Source: Methanobacterium_D sp040373355 (GTDB taxonomy: Archaea; Methanobacteriota; Methanobacteria; Methanobacteriales; Methanobacteriaceae). Taken from it: a stretch of 64,000 bases of DNA. Below, piece by piece: positions 24,424 through 33,363 of the stretch. The stretch is taken from assembly GCF_047495555.1 (NCBI RefSeq), contig NZ_CP166866.1, forward strand, positions 2,166,001 to 2,230,000, written 5' to 3'. Made by a program: the position numbers and the translations under genes. The number at the start of each line of letters is the position of its first letter. Position 1 is the stretch's first letter. A model generated the notes under the pieces. That model made no database searches. It was given only the letters and a program-made list of their open reading frames with translations, and was not told the DNA's origin.

Positions 24424-25440
24424 TTACTCAATACTAATAGTTGCAATTTCTCCAATTTTGCCATTTACATTAAATTTTTTACCAAGTAACAATTCTGCAA
24501 TGTAAATATTAGTAACAGCATGAAGGGTTAATTCTGCAATTTTAACAGTAGAATTTCCCGCAACTCCCATATATGGAATGATTTGGTCGCCAATATATTT
24601 ATCAATAGCTGCACCTTTAGAGATATGATAAATAATTTCTTCTGCAGCATATTCACCAACTTTTTCTGCTCTTAAACCTCTCTCACCAATATAACTCCCA
24701 CCAACAGGAATATCATTATCACTCCATAAAGTAATTCCAGAACCAGAGCCAACAGCATTATCTGATTGCTCAATTTCAATTTCAGATTCAATTCCATTTG
24801 CTTTAAGTAATTTTTGAGCACTTTCTGCCTGCCTTACTGCGACATGTTCTGGCAAGTTTACAGCGTGAGATATTCCTTTAATTTTATCAAATTCAAGGTC
24901 AATGTGTTCTATTGAATTTAATTTATTAACTGGTTCAATTTTTACTTTAACGATCCCACCGCCACGAGGATAATGACCTCTACGTATTAAATCTATACGT
25001 GCATGATATCCCATACTTTTCAGTATTTTTAAAGTAACGTTTTGAAGGTAGTCAATAGGGGGAGACCATCTAACATCTGTTCCACCTTTAATAGTAATTT
25101 CGGTCTCAGAATCAGCAAATGCTGCCGGCAGCATAAATGCTTGAAGAACAAGAGTAATGCTTCCGGCAGTTTTAATGTCAATATCAAATCTTCCGCCAGC
25201 AATCTTTTGTGGCTTAAAAAAAATTTCATTTGAACCAACGCTTAATTTATCGCATTCAGCATTAGATAGTTGGGCCACTGCATTTACTGCATTAAAATGC
25301 TGAGGCATAAGTCCTGGTTTTGGCCTTTTTGCACGTATGTTTCTAATATTGATTGGTTTTGAAGTTAAAGCAGATAATGCGATAGCATTTCTTACAAATG
25401 CCCCTCCACCTTCACCATATGATCCATCAATTTCTATCAT
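24424..25440 (-). CDS. rtcA: RNA 3'-terminal phosphate cyclase
   Basis: This 338-residue enzyme converts an RNA 3'-phosphate to a 2',3'-cyclic phosphate through an adenylated histidine. DGSYGEGGGAFVRNAIALSA at the N-terminus and HYPRGGGIVKVKI in the centre are family hallmarks. The probable catalytic His lies in TLHAVTNI (about residue 307). I use the ATG at 25440, which has GGTGG just upstream. It lies 32 nt after the SelA-like gene and is probably cotranscribed with it and the NYN gene. Confidence 0.95.
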   Translation of the reverse strand: MIEIDGSYGEGGGAFVRNAIALSALTSKPINIRNIRAKRPKPGLMPQHFNAVNAVAQLSNAECDKLSVGSNEIFFKPQKIAGGRFDIDIKTAGSITLVLQAFMLPAAFADSETEITIKGGTDVRWSPPIDYLQNVTLKILKSMGYHARIDLIRRGHYPRGGGIVKVKIEPVNKLNSIEHIDLEFDKIKGISHAVNLPEHVAVRQAESAQKLLKANGIESEIEIEQSDNAVGSGSGITLWSDNDIPVGGSYIGERGLRAEKVGEYAAEEIIYHISKGAAIDKYIGDQIIPYMGVAGNSTVKIAELTLHAVTNIYIAELLLGKKFNVNGKIGEIATISIE

Positions 25441-25472
25441 AACCACCAATTAAAATAAAAATAAAAAATAGA

Positions 25473-26645
25473 TTAATCTAACCCATTTTCAAATAAAAGT
25501 GTTGTACAGGCCAGTTTATAATTTACAATTTCTTTAAGATGTGAAAATGATTCAATCATTGCTTTAAGAATATATTCTTCATCTACACGCTCAGCATCTT
25601 TTGATGCAAAATCTATTCTAACTGTTGCAGATGCTCCAGGCATTCCAACAGCAGGAATTGTTAAAATATGATAATTTCTAAGAAGTAGCACCGCAAAAAC
25701 GCATGCAGCATCTTCACATGTAAATTTAATTTTAACTCCTTCTTTTTCTAATTCATGAGCCAGATCATCTGCGGTGAGCATTATTCCAGTAGGAGTTTCT
25801 CTTATATTTTTAAAATTTTTCTTTAATGCTTTATATATGGCATTCTTTTTCTCAAATGCTCCAAGCATTCGTTCACTGCTGAAGTTTTCTATAGCTCTAA
25901 TGATTCCAACAACGGTGGAAGCCTGTGCCTCAAGGCCAAATTGTTGTGATTTTGATTTTATTAAATCAATTATTTCCACTTTTCCAGACATTAAACCTGC
26001 TCTTGGACCATCCATTAACTTATCAGTACTTGTTATTGCTATATCCACACCCATATCCATAGCTCTTGGCTGGTTATAGATAACAGTCCTAAGTCTAGCC
26101 CCCGATGCATCATCTACAAATACGGGAATATCTCTTAATTTTGAGATTTCTATTATTCTTGAAAACTCTTCTTCTTCAATAATTTGATGATCCATTGTAG
26201 AACCAGTTATTATAACTAAAGCAGTATTATCATGAACTTTAAAATCATCTATATCATCATATTCGGCATAGGAAGCGCCTATAAGTTCACAGCTTCTTGG
26301 AATAGATGGATGAGAAGGTAGTTCAGGTACATAATGTATGACTTCATCCCCTTCCTTTACAAGGGCCAAAATAGTTGCAAGTATTCCTGCAGTAGTTCTA
26401 TTAAATGCAAGTATTTTTTCTCCACCCAAATGGAGCTTTCCAGCATTTTGAAGTTTATTTTCAAAAATTGCAGGGCCGGCATAGGTTTCAAGAATATCCA
26501 TATCTTCTTCGCTTAATTTAAATCCACCAGCTAGACCTGTAAGATCATAGAAGTTTTCTCTTCCGTATTTTTTTAAAATAAAGTTTATTATCCTTAGTGA
26601 GTTTTCTCGCTTTTTAACTTCATCGACTGAATCTTTAATAAGCAT
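25473..26645 (-). CDS. SelA-like pyridoxal-phosphate enzyme (MJ0158 family), function unknown
   Basis: This 390-residue fold-type I PLP protein belongs to the archaeal MJ0158 family, related to bacterial selenocysteine synthase SelA and to Cys/Met metabolism enzymes. The probable PLP lysine is K209 in TSTDKLMDGPRAG; VFVDDASGARLRT supplies the conserved Asp. Most Methanobacteriales do not use selenocysteine, so a SelA role is unlikely. Its start overlaps the upstream NYN gene by 11 nt, and rtcA follows by 32 nt, an RNA-processing context. The substrate is unknown. Confidence 0.85.
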   Translation of the reverse strand: MLIKDSVDEVKKRENSLRIINFILKKYGRENFYDLTGLAGGFKLSEEDMDILETYAGPAIFENKLQNAGKLHLGGEKILAFNRTTAGILATILALVKEGDEVIHYVPELPSHPSIPRSCELIGASYAEYDDIDDFKVHDNTALVIITGSTMDHQIIEEEEFSRIIEISKLRDIPVFVDDASGARLRTVIYNQPRAMDMGVDIAITSTDKLMDGPRAGLMSGKVEIIDLIKSKSQQFGLEAQASTVVGIIRAIENFSSERMLGAFEKKNAIYKALKKNFKNIRETPTGIMLTADDLAHELEKEGVKIKFTCEDAACVFAVLLLRNYHILTIPAVGMPGASATVRIDFASKDAERVDEEYILKAMIESFSHLKEIVNYKLACTTLLFENGLD

Positions 26646-27168
26646 TTTCTTCCCTTAAATCATTGTTATCTCTGAATTTATTCTTTCCATTTTCTGTACC
26701 AAGTGTGATGGAGTGATCTGCAGAATTTTGTAGTGCTGCGCTGAATCCTGGCTCTGCACCAATTGCAATTGTTTCTTTTCCATTCTCTTTTGCCTTATTT
26801 ATTATGGGTAAAAAGTCAGCATCACGAGTCATAAGGGCAATAACATCAATATTAGGATTATAAATCAATTCCATGGCCTCTACAGCCATATAAACATCAG
26901 TATCACCAGCAACAACAACCGGAGTAAATCCTTGGTTTACAATTGCTTCAATTAATTTATCTGAGGCATATTGGTTTAATAAAACTTTCCCAACCCGCAT
27001 ATCTCCATATTCTGAGATAATTTGTCTTACAAGGTCAAGATTAAGACTAAACTCTTTCCTCAACATATTAGGGCCATCAACAAGGAGTCCTATGTTCTTT
27101 TCTACTACATCTCTTCTTTTTAATGGAATATAATCTTTAAGAGACGTGAGTTTTTCAAAGCTACGCAT
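26635..27168 (-). CDS. NYN-domain (PIN-like) ribonuclease family protein, TIGR00288-like
   Basis: This 177-residue protein has an NYN (LabA/DUF88-like) PIN fold. Acidic residues expected in the metal site are visible: D31 and N34 in LLVDGPNML, D90/D91 in VVAGDTDVY, and D116/D118 in MTRDADFLP. Members are probable RNases. A GGAGGATTAAA ribosome binding site precedes the ATG. Its 3' end overlaps the start of the SelA-like gene by 11 nt, indicating translational coupling in an operon with rtcA. Confidence 0.85.
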   Translation of the reverse strand: MRSFEKLTSLKDYIPLKRRDVVEKNIGLLVDGPNMLRKEFSLNLDLVRQIISEYGDMRVGKVLLNQYASDKLIEAIVNQGFTPVVVAGDTDVYMAVEAMELIYNPNIDVIALMTRDADFLPIINKAKENGKETIAIGAEPGFSAALQNSADHSITLGTENGKNKFRDNNDLREENAY

Positions 27169-27516
27169 TTTAATCCTCCGTATTACTAAATTATCGGATT
27201 TTTCTATGTAAATAAAATTAAGCTTATTAAGCCATAATTTTAGTATATTACCATAGTCATTAAATATTATTATATAATTTGTCTTTTTTTCTATATTACT
27301 TTATCATTTCTAAAATGCAGTTTAAATAATATTTTCTACAATATATCTTTCTAAATTAACTTATAATTTATCAAAAGATTATTATATGATTAATGAATTT
27401 AAAAATGACACATCATTTCTTGGTATTTACTATTAAACATTGACTAAATACCACTTAATTAAATAAATTTGAAAAATAAATTTAAGATAGATTATTCATC
27501 ATTAGCTTAAAAAGAA
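27169..27516. other. Gene-free AT-rich spacer
   Basis: This 348-nt spacer lies between the NYN gene and a small acidic protein gene, both on the minus strand. It is very AT-rich and holds the presumed promoter of the NYN-SelA-like-rtcA operon: on the minus strand ATTATATAATAATATTT near 27262-27278 is TATA-like. I see no open frame, repeat or RNA gene. Confidence 0.5.
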
Positions 27517-27861
27517 TTATTCAATTTCCAGTGAAAATGCATCCTGGAATAAATCTCTAATAACTTGAAGATCTTCATCACTTAATCTTGTTACTGCACC
27601 ATCATTAGCATTTCTGAAATAATAATCTGCATCAACGATTTCTCCGCTGTTATCTATGTAAAGATAAAGTCCGTCTACAAACTCTTCTGGATTATCAGAA
27701 GGAAGAAATATTTCAAGCCTTATGAGTATTTCAGAACCCTGTATATTTTCGTGTAATTCTTCTTTTTTAGCTTCATCTTGAAGAGCTTCTTTAAACCACT
27801 TCATTCTTTCTTTAAGCTCTTCTCCGGCTTGTTCCACATATAAATCATTATCTAATTCCAT
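27517..27861 (-). CDS. Small acidic hypothetical protein
   Basis: I do not recognise this 114-residue protein. It is strongly acidic and highly charged, with an N-terminal amphipathic helix (EQAGEELKERMKWFKEALQD) and a beta-rich middle (LYLYIDNSGEIVDADYYFRN). It has no cysteines, signal peptide or membrane segment, so it is probably cytosolic. The ATG follows GGTGATATT. It stands alone, with about 350 nt of spacer downstream and 200 nt upstream. Codon use looks like that of its neighbours, so it is probably a real gene. Confidence 0.7.
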   Translation of the reverse strand: MELDNDLYVEQAGEELKERMKWFKEALQDEAKKEELHENIQGSEILIRLEIFLPSDNPEEFVDGLYLYIDNSGEIVDADYYFRNANDGAVTRLSDEDLQVIRDLFQDAFSLEIE

Positions 27862-28063
27862 AATATCACCATTATTGTTTTAATTTTGATCTGCCATAGT
27901 TAACATAGAACTTCTTGGATTATATCATGAAAAATTCTTGATAATTAAGGGATCATATAATAACTATTTTTGCTTTTTTATTATTTATTTATTTCTTTAA
28001 ATTTAAAAGCACCGTTATATCTTTATTTTAAAAGTAAATAACCTTTAGGATTTAGAAATTATT

Positions 28064-28723
28064 TTAAACCATTTGATTCAAATTTTTTAAAAAAACAGAT
28101 GGAATATCAATGACATTCTCAACCTTATCAATTATAATACCATCACTTGTAGCTATAATTCCATTTTTAGCCATTCCCTCTTTAACAATATCGAAATCAA
28201 CATTTTCTGAAAGAACGGTTTCACCTTGAAGGTCCATGCTTAGTATAATTTCTTCAGTTAATTTTGCAAGCTTACCACTCCAACTAACCTTTTTATCAAA
28301 GAAAAAAATGACATGAGGATCATATTCTTGAACAAGTTTTAAAATACTATTTAAACTAATTTCAGTATATTCATTGAATTTATATTTACCAAAAACAGCG
28401 TTTATGTCACGTATTAATCCATCATCACATAAAACAAGCGAAGCATAATCTTCACGACATATACTTTCAGTAGTTATCAAAACATTATAACCATCTACTA
28501 AAAGAAATCTATCTTCAATTTGAGGCAAATCAATTATTTTATTTTTTCTAGAATTTGATACTGGCTTTGAAAATACTGATCTTGCCAGATAATTTCTTTC
28601 AGAGCGAGATAAAACATATTTATTAGCAACAAAAGTAAGTGCACTCTTTTTTCTATAATTCCTGTTAAGAAGAAACCTTAGGTCATATGCTGCTTCTTTA
28701 AGTTTATTTTCTCTAAGTTGCAT
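28064..28723 (-). CDS. DUF434 domain protein
   Basis: This 219-residue protein matches my recollection of archaeal DUF434 proteins. An N-terminal basic helical part (EAAYDLRFLLNRNYRKKSAL, FVANKYVLSRSERNYLARSV) is followed by a domain with FLLVDGYNVLITTESI and HVIFFFDKKVSWSGKLA. The VDGYNVLI segment recalls the start of NYN/PIN nucleases, so a nuclease-like fold is possible. It follows the DUF357 gene by 40 nt and AIP synthase lies just upstream. Function unknown. Confidence 0.7.
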   Translation of the reverse strand: MQLRENKLKEAAYDLRFLLNRNYRKKSALTFVANKYVLSRSERNYLARSVFSKPVSNSRKNKIIDLPQIEDRFLLVDGYNVLITTESICREDYASLVLCDDGLIRDINAVFGKYKFNEYTEISLNSILKLVQEYDPHVIFFFDKKVSWSGKLAKLTEEIILSMDLQGETVLSENVDFDIVKEGMAKNGIIATSDGIIIDKVENVIDIPSVFLKNLNQMV

Positions 28724-28763
28724 AAAATTAAACTAATTTATTTTAAATATTTACTAGAAGACT

Positions 28764-29009
28764 CTAAATTAATTCATGAATGAGCCTTATTGAATCAAGT
28801 AATCCATGTGCATATGTTATACATCCAAAGGAAGTTACAAGATCATTTTTTTGAAGAAAATAGCTGGTATCTTCAAAGTAACTTTTAGCTCTTTCAATTA
28901 CTTCATTTTCATTAGGATTTAATTCAAGGGACTTTATTTCTTTTATATTTGTTTTAAATATTTCAATATCTTTATTAATTCGCCCTATTGTTTCTTCATC
29001 ACTACTCAT
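28764..29009 (-). CDS. DUF357 family protein
   Basis: This 81-residue helical protein resembles the archaeal DUF357 family, recognised by RAKSYFEDTSYFLQKNDLVT and the C-terminal CITYAHGLLDSIRLI. No catalytic motif is visible. I start at MSSDEETIGRINKDIEIFK, which has GGGATG upstream; a TTG five codons earlier is possible. It sits between AIP synthase and the DUF434 gene, all in one direction. Function unknown. Confidence 0.7.
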   Translation of the reverse strand: MSSDEETIGRINKDIEIFKTNIKEIKSLELNPNENEVIERAKSYFEDTSYFLQKNDLVTSFGCITYAHGLLDSIRLIHELI

Positions 29010-29061
29010 ATCATTACATCCCAAATATCAATTATCAAATAAATTATTAAAAAAATAAAAT

Positions 29062-29634
29062 TTAATTACTTAATTGTTTCCATGCATGATATATTCTCTG
29101 GAAAACAGTAAAAAATCCAAGAATAACTATTAAAATAATTGTGTATTCCATTATAACATTTAATCCTGCCAAATAGCTCAAAAAAGCTCCAATCATTATA
29201 ATAACAAGTCTCTCTGCCCTCTCAGCTATTCCGATATCTCCTTTAACACCTTCAGATTCTACACGTGCCCTAACATAACTTACACTAAAAGATGCAATTA
29301 TGGCAAGAATTCCTATAAAAGGTGTTACAAATCCTCCCAATACAATTCCAGTTATAATAAAAGCATCGGTCAGCCTGTCAGTAGTTGAATCAAGTATTGC
29401 ACCAAATTGAGAATGAGAGCCATGATTTCGAGCCACTGCCCCATCAATAATATCAAAAAAGCCACTTAAAGCTATAAAAAGAGCACCTATAAATAAATTA
29501 CCGATTGAAAATGCATAAGCTGCTAAAATACCTATAAAAAGCCCAATAATAGTTAAAATATTAGGATTTACATTTACCTTCTGAGCAATAGGATCAATGT
29601 AAATTTTAAATCGTGGTCTCAGTTTATTAAGCAT
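29062..29634 (-). CDS. Archaetidylinositol-phosphate synthase (CDP-alcohol phosphatidyltransferase)
   Basis: This 190-residue membrane enzyme joins CDP-archaeol and inositol-1-phosphate in polar-lipid synthesis. The CDP-alcohol phosphotransferase motif D-x2-D-G-x2-A-R-x8-G-x3-D-x3-D is complete: D61, D64, G65, A68, R69, G78, D82, D86. Several hydrophobic helices surround it. The start is uncertain: I use MLNKLRPRFKIY, but MKIIYKN seven codons earlier is possible, and neither has a ribosome binding site. An ATATATAT tract about 25 nt upstream suggests a leaderless transcript. Substrate choice between inositol phosphate and other polyols is inferred from archaeal relatives. Confidence 0.85.
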   Translation of the reverse strand: MLNKLRPRFKIYIDPIAQKVNVNPNILTIIGLFIGILAAYAFSIGNLFIGALFIALSGFFDIIDGAVARNHGSHSQFGAILDSTTDRLTDAFIITGIVLGGFVTPFIGILAIIASFSVSYVRARVESEGVKGDIGIAERAERLVIIMIGAFLSYLAGLNVIMEYTIILIVILGFFTVFQRIYHAWKQLSN

Positions 29635-29750
29635 GTTTTTGTATATGATTTTCATTAAGATATATATTGCGTATATTTTTAAGCATAGATGAGAATTAAT
29701 AAGTAATTTAGAAAAATAAAAGTAATAAAAAATTATATCCAACTGATAAA

Positions 29751-30362
29751 ATGAGATTTAAAATAAATTCTAATAAACCAGAGAAGAATGTTATAAAAGA
29801 CGGCATTGATGCACTAAAAGAAGGTAAAGTTGTTCTGTATCCAACAGATACCGTTTATGGAATTGGTGCAAACATATTTGACATTCAAGCTGTAAAAAAA
29901 GTTTATTCAATTAAAAAAAGGCCATTAGATAAGCCATTATCCGTCTGTGTTTCTAAAATTGAGGATATTCATAAAATTGCCTATTTAGATAAACCCATGG
30001 AAAATATGATCAATGATATTCTTCCGGGCCCATTTACAGTTATTTTAAATAAAAAAGAAATTGTTCATCCAATTTTAACTGCAGGTGGTGATAAAATTGG
30101 AATACGAATTCCAGATAATAAAATTTGCATTGAACTTTCTAAAGAATTCCCAATAACAACTACCAGTGCAAATCTTTCAGGTAAACCAGTTCCAGAATCT
30201 GTTGAAAAAGTTTTAGAACAATTAGGAAACAAAATAGATTTAATCATTGATGCTGGAACTTGTAAGCATGGAGTTCACTCTACTGTCATTGATATGACCA
30301 TGAATCCTCCTAAAATTTTACGACAAGGGGCTAGCATTCCAAAATTTAATTATGATCACTAA
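29751..30362 (+). CDS. L-threonylcarbamoyladenylate synthase family protein (Sua5/YrdC/YciO)
   Basis: This 203-residue YrdC-fold protein makes, or resembles the enzyme that makes, threonylcarbamoyl-AMP for the t6A37 modification of tRNA. YPTDTVYGIGANIFDIQAV, the basic substrate-binding stretch SIKKRPLDKPLSV, and TTTSANLSGKP fit the family. It lacks the extra C-terminal Sua5 domain, so it is the short YrdC/YciO type. It is transcribed divergently from AIP synthase with little space between them. The YciO branch cannot be excluded. Confidence 0.87.
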   Translation: MRFKINSNKPEKNVIKDGIDALKEGKVVLYPTDTVYGIGANIFDIQAVKKVYSIKKRPLDKPLSVCVSKIEDIHKIAYLDKPMENMINDILPGPFTVILNKKEIVHPILTAGGDKIGIRIPDNKICIELSKEFPITTTSANLSGKPVPESVEKVLEQLGNKIDLIIDAGTCKHGVHSTVIDMTMNPPKILRQGASIPKFNYDH

Positions 30363-30682
30363 TATGTTGAATTGATCGAAAGGGTTTATATTACTATATT
30401 TTACATATATAACGTTTAAATTATAAAGTAATCATTTTAGCTTATACTGGGCTTAATGAAATCTATTATAGAGATTATTGAATGAATTGATCCTACCAAA
30501 ATTATTCTATTTTACTATCTTTTTTGGATCTATAATGAAAATAATAAACTATTGAATAAGTAGTAATATATTTATTATTATTTATTCAAAAACATTAACA
30601 TAGCTTTATTATCTTTAATGATAAGGATGGGATTTAATTAAGTAAAAATAATAAGTTCAAGGAAATATTCGACAAATCCCCC
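30363..30682. other. Gene-free AT-rich region before the histidine kinase
   Basis: This 320-nt AT-rich region separates the Sua5-like gene from the PAS histidine kinase. Its last 45 nt are in frame with the kinase and encode KEIFDKSP just before the first ATG, which looks like the missing start of the kinase's first PAS domain. No other gene or repeat is visible. Confidence 0.6.
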
Positions 30683-33334
30683 ATGGGGATACTTTTTTAT
30701 GATAAAGGAGGTAAATTAACTGATGTTAACCAGTCTACATTAAAAATAGCAGGTATTTCAAAAACAGAAGATATAAAAGCAGTTAATTTATTTGATAATA
30801 TTTTTATTAATTCTAAAAAGGATGAATTGCTTCAAAAAGGATTAATTAACCTTCAAACATCCGTAAATTTTGATAATGTTAAAAATTTAGGTATTTATAA
30901 TTCCTCACGCTCAGGAATTGTTTTTATTGATTTAAATATTTTTGTTATTGATTCTGGTTTTTTGGTGCAATTACAAGATATTAATGAAATAAAAAAAGCA
31001 GAAGAATCTCTTCAAGAAAGTGAGAAACGTTTTAGGGCTCTTTTTGAACATAGTAATGACGCCATAGTAATTGCTGACCTTAACACAGGTAAATATATTG
31101 ATTTTAATAAGAAGTTAGAAGAATTAACTGGATATTCACGGGAAGAACTACTTCATATGTCGGCTGGGGATTTGTCCCCAGAGAATATAAGGAATGAGAA
31201 TATTAAACAGTTTGATATTATAAAAAAGAGACCTATTAGGATTGAAACTGAACTTTTAACAAAGGATAGGGCAATATTTCCTATTGAAATTAGCAGTTCA
31301 ATTTTAGAAATTGAAAATAAAAAATATGCTCAAGGAGTTTTTAGAGACATTACTGAACGTAAAGCAAAAGAGGAAATACTTAAGCAAGCACATAGCCATT
31401 TAGAAGAACAAGTCAATGAGCGTACTTGGGAATTGAAAAAATCATATGAATCATTAATGCAGCGTGAAAGATTATATAGAACTCTTGCAGAGAACTCACC
31501 TTTTGCCATTAGACGACTTGATAACGAATTTAAATTTATTTATTCAAATAAAGGTTCTTCTGTGTCCGAACTATCTAAAGAGGATTTTGTAGGCAAAACT
31601 ATTGATGAAATTGGGATGAATGAGGATATTGTAAAAAGTTGGAAAAGATGTGGTCAAAAAGTATTTACAACTGGTGAAAATCAAGAGATTGTAAATGAAA
31701 TTCCGTTATCTAATGGATTTATTACATTTAAATCAACAATAGTGCCTGAATTTGATATTAAGGATGAAATAGAATCAATATTGGTGATTACAGAGGATAT
31801 TACAGAATTTAAAAAAACCGAAAATGAACTTAAAATAAGTAAAGAAAATTTTAGAACACTTGCAGAAAATTCTCCTGACACTATTATTAGATTAGATAAA
31901 GATATGAAATATGCTTATGTTAACCCTGTTATAACTGAAAATAGTGGAAAACCACCTGAATATTATATTGGTAAAAGATATGATGAGGTAGGGATTCCAG
32001 AGAAATATGTCAAGATATTTGAAGAAAATAATCGAAAAGCGATTGAAAATGGTGAAATACAACGTTATGAATTTGAGTTTCCTACAATTAAAGGTATGAA
32101 ATACATAGAAAGTATAGCAATACCTGAATTTAATGCTAATGAGGAAATAGAATCTTTACTTATTTTAGACCGCGATATTACTGAACGTAAGAATTTTGAG
32201 GATTCTTTGAAAGAAAGCAGAGCACAACTTAGAATTGCAATGGATTTAGCAAAACTTGTATCTTGGCAGTATGATGTTGAATCTGACCTTTTTACTTTTG
32301 ATAATCATTTTTATGCACTATATGGCACAAGCGCTGAAAGAGAAGGAGGAACACTACTGTCATCAGAAAAATACGCCAGAAAGTTTATTCCTCCAGAAGA
32401 AGTTTCTATTGTAAAAGAAGAAATTGACAGGGCAATAAAGACTGATAATCCTAACTTTGTGGAAAATATGGAACACAGCATAATACGGGCTGATGGTGAA
32501 AAACGTTATATAAACGTCCGTTTTGGCGTTATAAAAGATAAAAATGGCAAAACTATAAAAACATTTGGTTCTAATCAAGATATTACTTCTTTAAAGGAAA
32601 CAGAGGAACAATTAAAAGAAACAATAAAAGAATTAGAACGTTCAAATGAAGAATTACAGCAATTCGCTTATGTGTCCAGCCACGACCTTCAAGAACCGTT
32701 AAGGACTATTGCCAGTTTTACACAACTTTTAGAAAGGCGTTATAAAGGTAAACTTGATTCTGATGCTGATGAATTTATGGATTACATAGTGGAAGCTTCA
32801 GTTCGTATGAAAGCCCAAATTGAAGGTTTGCTTGAGTATTCTCGTGTTGGAACTAAAGGAGAAGAATTTAAACCTGCGGATATGAATGAAATCCTTAATA
32901 AAACAATTCAGAGCCTCAATACGTCAATTAAAGAAATTGATACTAATATAAAAGTTGATGAACTTCCTGTGGTAATGGGTGATGGAAATCAATTACAAAG
33001 AGTGTTCCAAAACTTAATTTCCAATGCTATTAAATTTAAAAAACAGGAAGAACCACTTAAAATCCATGTATATGCTAATAAAGATATATGTAATAATGAA
33101 TATGTATTTAGTGTGCAAGATAATGGTATTGGAATAGAAGAACAATATAATGAACGTATTTTCACCATATTTCAACGCTTACATACAAGAGATGTATATG
33201 AAGGAACAGGGATAGGATTGTCTGTTGTTAAGAGGATTATTGAACGTCACGGTGGACGTGTTTGGGTTGAGTCCTCTTTTGGTAAAGGTTCTACTTTTTA
33301 TTTTACTATTCCTATATCGGGTAGTGAGTTCTGA
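30683..33334 (+). CDS. Multi-PAS sensor histidine kinase
   Basis: This soluble kinase of at least 883 residues has five PAS-like units: about 1-100; 115-235 (RFRALFEHSNDAIVIADLNT); 260-375 (LYRTLAENSPFAIRRLD); 390-505 (FRTLAENSPDTIIRLD); 515-640. HisKA follows with the phospho-acceptor His667 in VSSHDLQEPLR, then HATPase_c with the N-box and DNGIGIEEQY (813-822). No membrane helix is seen. The response-regulator gene follows by 29 nt. The start is doubtful: the frame is open upstream without an ATG, GTG or TTG and encodes PAS-like residues, so the N-terminus may be frameshifted. Confidence 0.88.
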   Translation: MGILFYDKGGKLTDVNQSTLKIAGISKTEDIKAVNLFDNIFINSKKDELLQKGLINLQTSVNFDNVKNLGIYNSSRSGIVFIDLNIFVIDSGFLVQLQDINEIKKAEESLQESEKRFRALFEHSNDAIVIADLNTGKYIDFNKKLEELTGYSREELLHMSAGDLSPENIRNENIKQFDIIKKRPIRIETELLTKDRAIFPIEISSSILEIENKKYAQGVFRDITERKAKEEILKQAHSHLEEQVNERTWELKKSYESLMQRERLYRTLAENSPFAIRRLDNEFKFIYSNKGSSVSELSKEDFVGKTIDEIGMNEDIVKSWKRCGQKVFTTGENQEIVNEIPLSNGFITFKSTIVPEFDIKDEIESILVITEDITEFKKTENELKISKENFRTLAENSPDTIIRLDKDMKYAYVNPVITENSGKPPEYYIGKRYDEVGIPEKYVKIFEENNRKAIENGEIQRYEFEFPTIKGMKYIESIAIPEFNANEEIESLLILDRDITERKNFEDSLKESRAQLRIAMDLAKLVSWQYDVESDLFTFDNHFYALYGTSAEREGGTLLSSEKYARKFIPPEEVSIVKEEIDRAIKTDNPNFVENMEHSIIRADGEKRYINVRFGVIKDKNGKTIKTFGSNQDITSLKETEEQLKETIKELERSNEELQQFAYVSSHDLQEPLRTIASFTQLLERRYKGKLDSDADEFMDYIVEASVRMKAQIEGLLEYSRVGTKGEEFKPADMNEILNKTIQSLNTSIKEIDTNIKVDELPVVMGDGNQLQRVFQNLISNAIKFKKQEEPLKIHVYANKDICNNEYVFSVQDNGIGIEEQYNERIFTIFQRLHTRDVYEGTGIGLSVVKRIIERHGGRVWVESSFGKGSTFYFTIPISGSEF

Positions 33335-33363
33335 TAAGTTAATTGGATGGGAGGGTTAGTTAA

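Noticed and set aside
24424..25440. Loss of the catalytic His in RtcA, suspected from KYIGDQ where a His might be expected
   Set aside because: The His that aligns with the known catalytic residue is further on, in TLHAVTNI, and is present.
25473..26645. Selenocysteine synthase (SelA)
   Set aside because: It belongs to the archaeal MJ0158 group, and no selenocysteine machinery or UGA-containing selenoprotein is seen in the window. A neutral name is safer.
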